A stretch of DNA of 64,000 nucleotides from Pseudomonas sp. Leaf48 (GCF_001421885.1 NZ_LMLH01000028.1:564129-628128), one strand, 5' to 3'. Shown: positions 26,853-36,732, numbered from the stretch's first letter. The notes: generated by a model not told the origin, from the sequence alone. A program made the numbers and translations.

Positions 26853-26868
26853 TGGCACGGCCCTTGCT
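26853..26868 (+). promoter_or_regulatory. Sigma-54 (RpoN) -24/-12 promoter of the LIV-type transporter operon
   Basis: TGGCACGGCCCTTGCT matches the RpoN consensus TGGCACG-N4-TTGCW at every fixed position, with the GG and GC pairs exactly 10 bp apart. It lies 55 bp before the start codon of the binding-protein gene. The upstream part of this 362-bp gap (26562-26923) should hold an activator site. I saw only weak NtrC-like half sites and an inverted repeat GTGCGGG-N10-CCCGCAC at about 26619-26642. Confidence 0.85.
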
Positions 26869-26923
26869 CTGAGCAGTCAGAGAAGTCGCAGTGCCAATTA
26901 AAAAAACCATGGAGCACCACCTC

Positions 26924-28057
26924 ATGTCCCAGACGTTTTACAAGAAAGGTTTTCTGGCCCTCGCAGTGGCAGCTGCGTTGGGTGTTTCTGCGTTTGCTCA
27001 GGCTGACATCAAGATCGGCGTAGCGGGACCAATGACTGGCGCCAACGCGGCATTCGGCGAGCAGTACATGAAGGGTGCACAGGCTGCGGCCGATGCGGTC
27101 AACGCAGCGGGCGGCGTAAACGGGGAAAAAATCGTACTGGTCAAGGGCGATGACGCCTGCGAACCGAAACAGGCTGTGACGGTCGCCAAGGACCTGACCA
27201 ACCAGAAAGTCGCCGGCGTGGTCGGTCACTTCTGCTCCTCGTCGACCATCCCGGCCTCCGAGATCTATGACGAAGCGGGCATCATCGCAATCACTCCAGG
27301 CTCCACCAACCCGGCTGTTACCGAGCGCGGCCTGAGCGCCATGTTCCGTATGTGTGGGCGTGACGACCAGCAAGGCATCGTTGCCGGCGACTACATCGTC
27401 GACGTGCTCAAGGGCAAGAAGGTTGTCGTGCTGCACGACAAGGACACCTACGGCCAAGGCCTGGCGGATGCCACCAAGGCTCAGCTTGAGAAGCGTGGTG
27501 TGAAGCCTGTGCTGTATGAAGGCCTGACCCGTGGCGAGAAAGACTTCAGCACCATTGTCACCAAGATTCGCGGTGCCGGCGCTGACGTCGTCTACTTCGG
27601 TGGCCTGCACCCGGAAGCCGGTCCTCTGGTGCGTCAACTGCGTGAACAAGGGCTGAAAGACGTCAAGTTCATGTCCGACGACGGCATCGTGACCGACGAA
27701 CTGGTGACCACCGCTGGCGGTCCGCAATTCGTTGACGGCGTGCTGATGACTTTCGGTGCCGACCCTCGCCTGCTGCCAGACAGCAAGGCTGTGGTAGACG
27801 CCTTCCGCAAGGCCGGTACCGAGCCTGAAGGCTACACCCTGTACGCCTACGCTTCGGTACAGACCCTGGCTGCGGCCTTCAACGGCGCCAAGTCCAACAA
27901 GGGCGAAGAAGCGGCTGCATGGCTGAAGAAAAACCCGGTCAAAACCGTCATGGGCGAGAAGACCTGGGACGGCAAGGGCGACCTGAAAGTGTCCGACTAC
28001 GTGGTTTACCAGTGGGACAAGGACGGCAAATACCACCAGCTGGAAAAACAGAAGTAA
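26924..28057 (+). CDS. LIV-type ABC transporter periplasmic substrate-binding protein
   Basis: A 377-residue family-5 (BraC/LivJ) binding protein. It has a signal peptide (YKKGFLALAVAAALGVSAFA) and then DIKIGVAGPMTGANAAFGEQ. The DDACEPKQAV and HFCSSSTIPASEIY segments bind the amino-acid backbone in this family. I chose the ATG at 26924 because GGAG stands upstream; two earlier in-frame starts lack a site. The sequence differs clearly from P. aeruginosa BraC as I recall it, so this is probably a paralogue and its substrate need not be Leu/Ile/Val. Confidence 0.9.
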   Translation: MSQTFYKKGFLALAVAAALGVSAFAQADIKIGVAGPMTGANAAFGEQYMKGAQAAADAVNAAGGVNGEKIVLVKGDDACEPKQAVTVAKDLTNQKVAGVVGHFCSSSTIPASEIYDEAGIIAITPGSTNPAVTERGLSAMFRMCGRDDQQGIVAGDYIVDVLKGKKVVVLHDKDTYGQGLADATKAQLEKRGVKPVLYEGLTRGEKDFSTIVTKIRGAGADVVYFGGLHPEAGPLVRQLREQGLKDVKFMSDDGIVTDELVTTAGGPQFVDGVLMTFGADPRLLPDSKAVVDAFRKAGTEPEGYTLYAYASVQTLAAAFNGAKSNKGEEAAAWLKKNPVKTVMGEKTWDGKGDLKVSDYVVYQWDKDGKYHQLEKQK

Positions 28058-28090
28058 GGGCTTACCTGATCAGTTGAGCCGCGCTGCTCC

Positions 28091-28196
28091 CCTGCAGGAG
28101 CGAGCATGCTCGCGAAAAACGTCAACGATAACGCGTGCTTGCTGGTTAAACGCGTTGTCCTCAGGTTCTTCGCGAGCATGCTCGCTCCTACAGGGG
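28091..28196. repeat. Inverted REP pair, GGAGCGAGCATGCTCGCG variant
   Basis: CCTGCAGGAGCGAGCATGCT and AGCATGCTCGCTCCTACAGG face each other over about 106 bp. It is a distinct REP variant (GAGCGAGCATGC) lying between the binding-protein gene and the permease genes of one operon. Confidence 0.87.
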
Positions 28197-28310
28197 GGCG
28201 GTGGTGGCTTGCCTGATCGTGTCTAACATCGCTCCGACGTACATCTGTATTTTTCTTAGAAGAGCCGCACACCCACAGGTGTGCAGGTTCTCATTGCGTG
28301 AGATTGCGTT

Positions 28311-29225
<915 letters not shown>

Positions 29226-29228
29226 ACG

Positions 29229-30512
29229 ATGTCTTCAACCACTAAAAAAACCATTGATATCAAAAAAAGTCTGGTTGACGCGATTCTTGCCGGCCTCATT
29301 GCCCTGATTGTGTTCGGGCCGATTGTCGGCGTCGTACTCGATGGCTACGGCTTTAACCTGGAAACCACCCGGGTGGCCTGGATTGTCGCCATAGTCATGG
29401 CGGGTCGATTCGCCCTGAGCATGTTCCTGCAAACCCCGAAGGGTCTGAAAATTCTCGAAGGTTTTGAGTCCACCGGTTCCGGGGTCCATGTTCTGGCGCC
29501 AGACTACAAGTCGCGGTTGCGCTGGATCATCCCGCTGGTGATCGTCATCGCCGTGGTGTTTCCATTTTTCTCCAACTCCTACCTGCTGGGCGTGGTCATT
29601 CTCGGGTTGATCTACGTGCTGCTGGGCCTGGGGCTCAACATTGTGGTCGGCCTGGCCGGCCTGCTTGACCTGGGTTACGTGGCGTTCTACGCCATCGGCG
29701 CCTATGGCCTGGCACTCGGTTATCAGTATCTGGGCCTGGGTTTCTGGACGGTGTTGCCACTGGCGGCAATCACAGCCGGGCTGGCCGGTTGCATCCTGGG
29801 TTTCCCGGTGCTGCGCTTGCACGGTGACTACCTGGCGATCGTGACCCTGGGCTTCGGTGAAATCATTCGCCTGATTCTTAACAACTGGCTGTCCCTGACC
29901 GGCGGCCCGAACGGCATGCCTGCACCACTGCCGACTTTCTTCGGCCTGGAGTTCGGCAAGCGGGCGAAGGATGGTGGCGTACCGTTCCATGAGTTCTTCG
30001 GTATCGCCTACAACCCGGACGTGAAGTACTACTTCATCTACGCGGTGTTGTTCCTGGTCGTGTTGGCTGTGTTGTACATCAAGCATCGTCTGGTGAAGAT
30101 GCCGGTCGGTCGTGCCTGGGAAGCGCTGCGTGAAGACGAGATCGCTTGCCGCTCCATGGGGCTGAACCACGTGCTGGTCAAGCTCTCGGCGTTCACCATC
30201 GGTGCATCGACGGCCGGTCTGGCGGGTGTGTTCTTCGCCACCTACCAGGGCTTCGTCAACCCGACCTCGTTCACCTTCTTTGAATCGGCCCTGATCCTCG
30301 CCATCGTGGTACTCGGCGGCATGGGCTCGACCATCGGCGTAGTGATTGCAGCCTTTGTGTTGACCGTCGCCCCGGAGTTGCTGCGAGGCTTCGCCGAATA
30401 CCGCGTCCTGCTGTTCGGCATCCTGATGGTGTTGATGATGATCTGGCGACCACGCGGCCTGATTCGGATCAGCCGCACGGGTGTGACCCCGCGTAAAGGA
30501 GTAGCGCCATGA
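29229..30512 (+). CDS. livM: LIV-type ABC transporter permease, LivM/BraE family
   Basis: A 427-residue inner-membrane permease: an N-terminal LivM-specific region (about 1-100) and the permease domain with AGLLDLGYVAFYAIGAYG and the EAA-like GRAWEALREDEIACRSMGLN cytoplasmic loop that contacts the ATPases. The stop overlaps the start of the next gene by 4 nt (ATGA). Confidence 0.93.
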   Translation: MSSTTKKTIDIKKSLVDAILAGLIALIVFGPIVGVVLDGYGFNLETTRVAWIVAIVMAGRFALSMFLQTPKGLKILEGFESTGSGVHVLAPDYKSRLRWIIPLVIVIAVVFPFFSNSYLLGVVILGLIYVLLGLGLNIVVGLAGLLDLGYVAFYAIGAYGLALGYQYLGLGFWTVLPLAAITAGLAGCILGFPVLRLHGDYLAIVTLGFGEIIRLILNNWLSLTGGPNGMPAPLPTFFGLEFGKRAKDGGVPFHEFFGIAYNPDVKYYFIYAVLFLVVLAVLYIKHRLVKMPVGRAWEALREDEIACRSMGLNHVLVKLSAFTIGASTAGLAGVFFATYQGFVNPTSFTFFESALILAIVVLGGMGSTIGVVIAAFVLTVAPELLRGFAEYRVLLFGILMVLMMIWRPRGLIRISRTGVTPRKGVAP

Positions 30513-31381
30513 GCGAAGTCGTACTCTCTGTCGAGAAGCTGATGATGCACTTCGGCGGCATCAAGGCGTTGAATGATGTGAGCCTGCAGGTCAAGCGCAA
30601 CTCTATCTTCGCCCTGATCGGCCCCAACGGCGCCGGCAAGACCACCGTGTTCAACTGCCTGACCGGGTTCTACAAGGCCTCCGGCGGCAAGATCGAACTG
30701 AACGTGCGCGGGCAGCAGACCAACGTCATCCAGTTGCTGGGCGAATCGTTCAAGCCGACCGATTTCGTCTCGCCCAAAAACTTCATCACCCGGTTGCGCT
30801 ACAAGATGTTCGGCGGCACCCACCTGGTGAACCGGGCCGGGCTGGCGCGGACCTTCCAGAACATTCGCCTGTTCAAGGAAATGTCGGTACTGGAAAACCT
30901 GCTGGTGGCCCAGCATATGTGGGTCAACCGCAACATGCTGGCCGGTATCCTCAACACCAAGGGCTACCGCAAGGCCGAAAGCGATGCGCTGGACCACGCC
31001 TTCTACTGGCTGGAAGTGGTGGACCTGGTGGACTGCGCCAACCGCCTGGCGGGTGAATTGTCCTACGGCCAACAGCGCCGCCTGGAAATCGCCCGGGCCA
31101 TGTGCACCCGTCCGCAGATCATCTGCCTCGACGAACCGGCCGCTGGCCTCAACCCTCAGGAAACCGAAGCGCTGAGCGCGATGATCCGGCTGCTGCGCGA
31201 CGAGCACGATCTGACCGTGGTGCTGATCGAACACGACATGGGCATGGTTATGAGTATTTCCGACCACATCGTGGTGCTGGACCACGGCATCGTCATCGCC
31301 GAGGGCGGCCCCGATGATATCCGCAACGACCCGAAAGTGATTGCAGCCTACCTGGGCGCCGATGAAGAGGAGGTGGTATGA
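30509..31381 (+). CDS. livG: LIV-type ABC transporter ATPase, LivG/BraF family
   Basis: A 290-residue ATPase: Walker A GPNGAGKTT, signature LSYGQQRRLEIARAM (a diverged ABC signature usual for LivG), Walker B IICLDEPAAGLNP and switch His in VVLIEHDMGMVM. It carries the LivG-type insertion between Walker A and the Q-loop (about 65-105). Coupled to livM upstream and livF downstream by 4-nt overlaps. Confidence 0.95.
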   Translation: MSEVVLSVEKLMMHFGGIKALNDVSLQVKRNSIFALIGPNGAGKTTVFNCLTGFYKASGGKIELNVRGQQTNVIQLLGESFKPTDFVSPKNFITRLRYKMFGGTHLVNRAGLARTFQNIRLFKEMSVLENLLVAQHMWVNRNMLAGILNTKGYRKAESDALDHAFYWLEVVDLVDCANRLAGELSYGQQRRLEIARAMCTRPQIICLDEPAAGLNPQETEALSAMIRLLRDEHDLTVVLIEHDMGMVMSISDHIVVLDHGIVIAEGGPDDIRNDPKVIAAYLGADEEEVV

Positions 31382-32094
31382 CCCAGCCCATCCTCGAACT
31401 CCAGGAACTGGACGTGTTTTACGGGCCGATCCAGGCCCTGAAGAAAGTTTCGCTGCACATCAACGAAGGAGAAACCGTCAGCCTCATCGGTTCCAACGGC
31501 GCCGGCAAGTCGACACTGCTGATGTCGATCTTCGGTCAGCCGCGCGCGGCGAACGGGAAGATTCTCTATCAGGGCGTGGACATTACCCACAAGTCGTCGC
31601 ACTACATCGCCTCCAACGGCATCGCGCAGTCGCCGGAAGGGCGGCGGGTGTTCCCCGACATGACCGTCGAGGAAAACCTGCTGATGGGCACCATTCCGAT
31701 TGGCGACAAGTACGCCAAGGAAGACATGCAACGCATGTTCGAGCTGTTCCCACGGCTCGAGGAGCGGCGAACCCAGCGAGCGATGACCATGTCCGGCGGC
31801 GAGCAGCAAATGCTCGCCATCGCCCGTGCGCTGATGAGCCGACCCAAGTTGTTGCTGCTGGACGAGCCGAGCCTGGGGCTGGCGCCAATCGTGGTGAAGC
31901 AGATTTTTGCGACCCTGCGCGAACTGGCCAAGACCGGCATGACCATCTTCCTGGTGGAGCAGAACGCCAACCACGCGCTCAGACTGTCGGATCGTGCGTA
32001 TGTGATGGTCAACGGAGAAATCCGCATGACGGGTACCGGCAAGGAGCTGCTGGTCAACGAGGATGTGCGTAACGCGTATCTTGGTGGGCACTGA
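31378..32094 (+). CDS. livF: LIV-type ABC transporter ATPase, LivF/BraG family
   Basis: A 238-residue ATPase: Walker A GSNGAGKST, signature MSGGEQQMLAIARALM, Walker B LLLLDEPSLGLAP, H-loop VEQNANHAL. Last gene of the operon, closed by an intrinsic terminator 20 nt past its stop. It starts within the livG stop codon. Confidence 0.95.
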   Translation: MTQPILELQELDVFYGPIQALKKVSLHINEGETVSLIGSNGAGKSTLLMSIFGQPRAANGKILYQGVDITHKSSHYIASNGIAQSPEGRRVFPDMTVEENLLMGTIPIGDKYAKEDMQRMFELFPRLEERRTQRAMTMSGGEQQMLAIARALMSRPKLLLLDEPSLGLAPIVVKQIFATLRELAKTGMTIFLVEQNANHALRLSDRAYVMVNGEIRMTGTGKELLVNEDVRNAYLGGH

Positions 32095-32113
32095 TTCCAC
32101 GCTGAAGTAACCA

Positions 32114-32144
32114 AGCCCCGACGAGCAATCGCCGGGGCTTTTTT
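32114..32144 (+). terminator. Terminator of the LIV-type transporter operon
   Basis: AGCCCCG...CGGGGCT stem, extended by CGA/TCG around GCAA, followed by six T. Confidence 0.9.
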
Positions 32145-32169
32145 ACATCCCCGAAACGGCGGTCATCCC

Positions 32170-32260
32170 TTGTGGGAGCGAGCCTGCCCGCGATTGCGGC
32201 GGTACAGTCAGCATCGAGGTGACTGACACTGCGCAATCGCGAGCACGCTCGCTCCCACAG
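32170..32260. repeat. Inverted REP pair, TGTGGGAGCGAGCCTGCCCG variant
   Basis: TTGTGGGAGCGAGCCTGCCC at 32170 and its diverged inverted partner (GCGAGCACGCTCGCTCCCAC) ending at about 32260. It precedes the DnaA-box-rich stretch. Confidence 0.85.
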
Positions 32261-32284
32261 GTTTTTTGCAGGCATTCAGGAAAT

Positions 32285-32771
32285 TGTGGAAAACAAATTT
32301 TCCAAGCTCCGAAAGCGCGACATAAAGCCGCTGTAAATAGTTGTTTTGACACGGTTTGGACTTGTCCCCGTTTGCTGTGGAACTGGCTGTGAATAACGTG
32401 GGAGTAGCTGGCTGAAGGCCTCTGAATCCGTGGCTTGCGTGGGTGTGGTTGTTTTTTGATCAGGCGTTTTTACGTAGCCTAAAGCCTGCTTTGTCAACCT
32501 TTTTGTTGATGATGAAACCGCGTCAAAATGGCGTGGATAAGCCTGTGGATAAGTCTGTGATTAAACTCTGGAAAGACTTCGCTGAAGGCCGTGGTTACTG
32601 GCTTGGCGCCATCGCCCGTTTGCCCGGTCGATCGTGCAAAATGCCATGGACTACACCGCAGACTATCGAGGGTCAAGCAAAAAAGTTTCAAATCACCGCG
32701 CAAAGCCTTGTGGATAGCGGCTTGCAGCTTTTCCACTTGCCCCCAAAGACTGTGGACCGGCCTGTGGATAA
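32285..32771 (+). other. Non-coding stretch with a cluster of DnaA-box-like 9-mers
   Basis: Within the gap between the transporter operon and the SDR gene, TGTGGATAA (reverse complement of the DnaA box TTATCCACA) occurs perfectly at 32544-32552 and 32763-32771. One-mismatch copies lie at 32285 (TGTGGAAAA), 32388 (TGTGAATAA), 32532 (CGTGGATAA) and 32709 (TGTGGATAG). All six have the same orientation. No frame here has a credible protein. From 32095 to 32943 the only other elements are the terminator, the REP pair and the SDR ribosome-binding site. Confidence 0.6.
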
Positions 32772-32943
32772 CGTGCGTGCACATGGCGCAAAGCCCCGTA
32801 CCGTATGGCGCGCAATGGATTGGCTGTTTTTTGTACAGTGTCGGCCCGCCGGGAACGTGTTGCCGGTATGAGCGCGGCGCGGCATGCTGCCTGCTGATTT
32901 TCTATTCCAATGGCTGGCGATCAGCCGACGCAAGGAGAACACG

Positions 32944-33705
32944 ATGTCCAACACCCTGTTTATTACCGGCGCGACTTCCGGTTTTGGTGAAGCCTGTGCC
33001 CGTCGTTTTGCCGAGGCCGGCTGGAAGCTGGTGCTGACAGGTCGTCGTGAGGAGCGCCTGAATGCGCTGTGCGCCGAGTTGTCGAAGCAGACCGAGGTCC
33101 ATGGCCTGGTGCTCGATGTGCGCGACCGCAAGGCCATGGAAGAGGCGATCGCCAACCTGCCGCCGTCCTTCGCCAAATTGCGTGGGCTGATCAACAACGC
33201 AGGGTTGGCCTTGGGTGTTGATCCAGCGCCCAAGTGCGACCTGGACGATTGGGACACCATGGTCGATACCAACGTCAAAGGCCTGATGTACAGCACCCGT
33301 TTGCTGCTGCCTCGCCTGATCGCCCACGGTCGCGGTGCCGGCATCATCAACCTTGGCTCCATCGCCGGTAACTATCCGTACCCGGGCAGCCACGTCTACG
33401 GTGCGACCAAGGCATTCGTCAAACAGTTCTCCCTGAATCTGCGTTGCGACCTGCAAGGCACCGGTGTGCGCGTCAGCAACATCGAACCGGGCCTGTGCGA
33501 GAGCGAGTTCTCGCTGGTGCGGTTTGCCGGCGACCAGGAACGCTACAACGCGACCTATGCCGGAGCCGAACCCATCCAGCCGCAAGACATTGCCGAGACC
33601 GTCTTCTGGGTCCTCAATGCTCCGGCACACATCAACATCAACAGCCTGGAGCTGATGCCGGTCAGCCAGACCTGGGCTGGCTTCGCGATTGAGCGCAAGG
33701 CTTAA
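32944..33705 (+). CDS. Short-chain dehydrogenase/reductase, YdfG-like (NADP 3-hydroxy acid dehydrogenase)
   Basis: A 253-residue classical SDR: cofactor motif TGATSGFG at 8-15, NNAG in LINNAGLALG, catalytic Ser139, Tyr152 and Lys156 (YGATK). The TGRREERL segment with Arg after the second strand indicates NADP preference. The sequence resembles YdfG (L-allo-threonine/3-hydroxypropionate dehydrogenase), including NIEPGLCESEFSLVRFAGD. Exact substrate not shown. The ATG at 32944 has AAGGAG upstream; an earlier in-frame start at 32884 lacks one. Confidence 0.88.
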   Translation: MSNTLFITGATSGFGEACARRFAEAGWKLVLTGRREERLNALCAELSKQTEVHGLVLDVRDRKAMEEAIANLPPSFAKLRGLINNAGLALGVDPAPKCDLDDWDTMVDTNVKGLMYSTRLLLPRLIAHGRGAGIINLGSIAGNYPYPGSHVYGATKAFVKQFSLNLRCDLQGTGVRVSNIEPGLCESEFSLVRFAGDQERYNATYAGAEPIQPQDIAETVFWVLNAPAHININSLELMPVSQTWAGFAIERKA

Positions 33706-33720
33706 GACCGAGTAACGGCC

Positions 33721-33743
33721 ATTCGCGGGCTTGCCCGCGAAGG
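33721..33743. repeat. Solitary REP core
   Basis: ATTCGCGGGCTTGCCCGCGA, a self-complementary REP core without an inverted partner, right after the SDR stop. It could also stop transcription. Confidence 0.65.
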
Positions 33744-33833
33744 GGCCGGAACAGGCAGTACAAGACATCAGCTAGACTCCTCCCTCAAGTAACCCGCCGT
33801 ACACGGCGGTCTAGAGGTATTAGAGGAGCTCAA

Positions 33834-34739
33834 GTGAGTAATCGAGGCGAGCAGTCGCTGCTCAAACAATCAACCTTTCTGATGCTCGCCGTGACAGTCG
33901 CCGGGATCATCACCGGTTTTGTTTCGGGCGCTCAATCCATCCTGTTCGATGGCTTCTTTTCGTTAATCGCAGCCTTCATCAAGGTGCTGATGCTGATCAC
34001 CGCGCGGCTGATCGCCAAGGAAAGCAATCAGCGCTTCCAGTTCGGCTCCTGGCACCTGGAGCCCATGGTGCTGGTGATCGAAGGCAGTTTCATATTCCTG
34101 GTGGCCGTTTACGCCTTTCTCAACGGTGTGTTCGGCATCATCAGCGGCGGCCGGGAGGTCGAGCTCGGGCTGGTGATCTTTTATGCGGCGGTGTTTACGG
34201 TCGTTGAACTCATTTATTTCTTCTACGTCCGCCATCGCAATCGCACACTCAAATCATCACTGATCCAGTTCGACAACATCAGTTGGCTTGTGGACGCAAT
34301 GCTGTCGGCGGGCCTGCTGGTGAGTTTCCTCATCGCGTTGCTGCTCAAAGTTCAGGGGTACGACGAATGGGCGGTGTATGTCGACCCGCTGATTCTGATT
34401 CTGCTGGCCTTGGGCATGCTTCCCCCGGCTTTCAAAATCCTTGGTCCGGCTTTGCGCGAAGTGCTGGGTATCGTCCCGGATCAACTGGACGACAAGGTGC
34501 GTCAGGTGATGGAAGCGGCCAAGCTCGAGCACGGGTTCGATGATTACATTTCCTACGTGCAGAAACACGGACGGGCGTGTTTTATCGAGATTCACGTGGT
34601 GCTGCCGGGGGATTACCCGATCGATGGCGTTGGGGACCTGGACCGGTTACGGGAGGACATTTCCGCGAAACTCGGCAAGGCGGATGCGGCGAGATGGTTG
34701 ACCATCAGCTTCACTGGCGACCGCAAGTGGATTGAGTAG
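33834..34739 (+). CDS. Cation diffusion facilitator-like transporter
   Basis: A 301-residue inner-membrane protein with six predicted membrane spans (about 12-195) and a soluble C-terminal domain (about 200-301). The transmembrane Asp positions of CDF carriers are visible in FDGFFSLIAAFIKV (span 2) and in DNISWLVDAMLSAG (span 5). The usual HxxxD pairs appear altered, so metal selectivity cannot be read off. GTG start at 33834 with GAGGAG upstream. Monocistronic as far as seen. Confidence 0.8.
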   Translation: MSNRGEQSLLKQSTFLMLAVTVAGIITGFVSGAQSILFDGFFSLIAAFIKVLMLITARLIAKESNQRFQFGSWHLEPMVLVIEGSFIFLVAVYAFLNGVFGIISGGREVELGLVIFYAAVFTVVELIYFFYVRHRNRTLKSSLIQFDNISWLVDAMLSAGLLVSFLIALLLKVQGYDEWAVYVDPLILILLALGMLPPAFKILGPALREVLGIVPDQLDDKVRQVMEAAKLEHGFDDYISYVQKHGRACFIEIHVVLPGDYPIDGVGDLDRLREDISAKLGKADAARWLTISFTGDRKWIE

Positions 34740-34798
34740 CACGTATAGCCAGATCGCAGCCTGCGCCAGCTCTGCCGGAGGCTGCGATCTTTCGCAGG

Positions 34799-35932
34799 TC
34801 AGGCAAGGTAATCGGCCAACCCGCGGTAACAAGTCGCCAGGTGATAAGGCGTGGTCGATGGCATGTCGCGACGGCTCACTTCACCATGTTCATCCCGGCA
34901 TTCATACCAACCGTGCGCGTGCAGCGAGTGCTGCTTTAATGCCTGCAATTGACGCAGCACCACGGCTTCGCTGTGCGGGCGTAGCGTCAAGGCGCGCAGG
35001 TACTCGGCCTGTGCCCAGATGCGTTGCGTAGCGTCCCGGGAGCCGCCATCCGGCCCGAGGTCCAGCATGGCCCGCACGGCTCCGGTCTGTTGCTCGACGC
35101 CCAGTTGCTCGGTAAAGGTGAACGCGCGTTCCAGCGAGTCATGCAACTTCGAGCCACGCAGCAGCTCGCTGGACTCCAACAGGAAATACCACTCGAACTG
35201 GTGGCCCGGCTCGAACCAGTTATCCACAGCATCGAGCGGCTTTTCCATCAGCACACCGTGTTGTGGATCAATAAAGCGCTTTTGCATGGCTGTGCATAAC
35301 TCGACAAGCGCCTGTTGTACGGCGAGGTCTTCGCGAACCGATAGCGTGGCGAGGAAGGCTTCCGCCAGGTGCATCAGCGGGTTTTGCAGGGGGCCGCTAT
35401 CAAGGCAAGACCAATCGCGCTCGAGCGTGGCTTCGTACAGGCCGTCGCCCGTGGCGAAACGTTGCGACACCACTTCCAGGGCGGCGTTGAGCACCGACTC
35501 CACTAACGGCTCGCGGACCTTGTCCCAGTAATGGGCGCAGGCGAACAGGATGAAGGCGTGGGTGTACAGGTCTTTGCGCTGGTCCAGCGGCGCGCCCTGT
35601 GCGTCGACGCTGTAGAACCAGCCGCCGTGCTCGGCATCGTGGAAATGCCGCTGCAGGGAACGGAACAGCGCCGCTGCGCGCTCTTCGGCGGCCGGCACCT
35701 GGCCGATCAGGCTGGCAAACACAAACAGCTGCCGCGCACAGGCCATGGCCCGGTAACGCTGTGGGGGCAGCGCATGCTGCTCGGCGTCCAGTGCCTCGTA
35801 AGGCAGCGCCATGTCGGCGTTCCAGCCCGGGCCTTGCCAGAGCGGCACAATGACGTCCAGGAAATGCTGTTGCACTGAAGCGAACAGGGCGGTCAGTTCA
35901 GGCTGGGAGGCGGAGCGGGAAACATGCGGCAT
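34799..35932 (-). CDS. AGE-family (N-acylglucosamine 2-epimerase / mannose isomerase type) enzyme
   Basis: A 377-residue alpha6/alpha6-barrel protein. Conserved stretches include YTHAFILFACAHYW, NPLMHLAEAFLA, WFEPGHQFEWYFLL (catalytic His pair region) and RIWAQAEYLRAL. Family members interconvert aldoses and ketoses, e.g. mannose/fructose. Sequence length and the lack of extra domains suit a D-mannose isomerase, but N-acylglucosamine epimerase activity cannot be excluded. Convergent with the CDF-like gene. Confidence 0.85.
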   Translation of the reverse strand: MPHVSRSASQPELTALFASVQQHFLDVIVPLWQGPGWNADMALPYEALDAEQHALPPQRYRAMACARQLFVFASLIGQVPAAEERAAALFRSLQRHFHDAEHGGWFYSVDAQGAPLDQRKDLYTHAFILFACAHYWDKVREPLVESVLNAALEVVSQRFATGDGLYEATLERDWSCLDSGPLQNPLMHLAEAFLATLSVREDLAVQQALVELCTAMQKRFIDPQHGVLMEKPLDAVDNWFEPGHQFEWYFLLESSELLRGSKLHDSLERAFTFTEQLGVEQQTGAVRAMLDLGPDGGSRDATQRIWAQAEYLRALTLRPHSEAVVLRQLQALKQHSLHAHGWYECRDEHGEVSRRDMPSTTPYHLATCYRGLADYLA

Positions 35933-36015
35933 TGGCTGGCGTCGTCACGGCAGGGTTAATTGCGCGACATGGTAGCAGAGAGGCTGACCGCAGAGATGCG
36001 GTGTCTGTCAGGCCG

Positions 36016-36112
36016 TCATCGCGGGCAAGCCCGCTCCCACAGGATTTGCGCCGAATCTTAATAGTGTGGACACCCTGTAAATTGTGGGAGCGGCCTTGCC
36101 CGCGAAGAGGCC
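36016..36112. repeat. Inverted REP pair upstream of the AGE-family gene
   Basis: GTCATCGCGGGCAAGCCCGC and TGTGGGAGCGGCCTTGCCCG face each other, about 28 bp apart between the cores, between ureJ and the AGE-family gene. Confidence 0.83.
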
Positions 36113-36130
36113 GGTTCAGGCAACAGGGAC

Positions 36131-36703
36131 TCAGCCTGCCAGCAGCCATGCCCCGGTCGCGGCCGAAGCAGCACCGGCCAGTCTCACCAGTGGTGCGGCG
36201 GCCTGCGGCAGTACCCGCACCAGCGCATATCCGCCGGCGTGCAACACCGCCGTCGCGGCTACAAATCCTGCGGCATAGGTCCAGGGACTGGTCATTTCCG
36301 GCAACTCCAGACCGTGCGCCACGCCATGGAACAGCGCAAACAACGCTGTCGCGCCAACCGCCATGGCCAATGGCGGACGCACCGCCAATGCCACTGCCAG
36401 GCCCAGGGCCAGCACTGAAGCGGCAATCCCGTTTTCCAGCGCCGGCAGGTTGATCCCGGCAAAGCCCAGCAGCCCGCCGATCAACAGGGTGCCAACAAAG
36501 GTACACGGCAGGGCCCAACGCGCGATGCCTTGCTGCTGCGCCGCCCACAGGCCGACCGCCAGCATTGCCAACAAGTGGTCGAGGCCGCCGATCGGGTGGC
36601 TGATGCCGGCGATCAAGCCGTTGTCGCCGTGCCCCGGGTGGGCGAAGGCGAGGGCCGGGGTCAACAGCAGGGCCGTCGCGGCGAGGATGCGTTTGAGTGT
36701 CAT
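36131..36703 (-). CDS. ureJ: HupE/UreJ-family nickel-related membrane protein
   Basis: A 190-residue protein with an N-terminal signal-like segment ending AFA, then the His-rich metal motif HPGHGD...HPIGGLDHLLAMLAVG, about six membrane spans, and FALFHGVAHGLEL. HupE/UreJ proteins are secondary nickel permeases that feed hydrogenase or urease. It lies just after ureG on the same strand, so nickel supply to urease is the likely role. Confidence 0.9.
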   Translation of the reverse strand: MTLKRILAATALLLTPALAFAHPGHGDNGLIAGISHPIGGLDHLLAMLAVGLWAAQQQGIARWALPCTFVGTLLIGGLLGFAGINLPALENGIAASVLALGLAVALAVRPPLAMAVGATALFALFHGVAHGLELPEMTSPWTYAAGFVAATAVLHAGGYALVRVLPQAAAPLVRLAGAASAATGAWLLAG

Positions 36704-36732
36704 GGATAAGCTTCCTTGTTGAAAAGTCGTTA

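Noticed and set aside
32443..32871. 142-codon frame in the DnaA-box region
   Set aside because: No ribosome-binding site, repeated sequence caused by the TGTGGATAA copies, and no recognisable protein features.
35219..35229. Perfect DnaA box (TTATCCACA) inside the AGE-family gene, and another near 50064 in the yegD-like gene
   Set aside because: Isolated single sites within coding sequence, no clustering.
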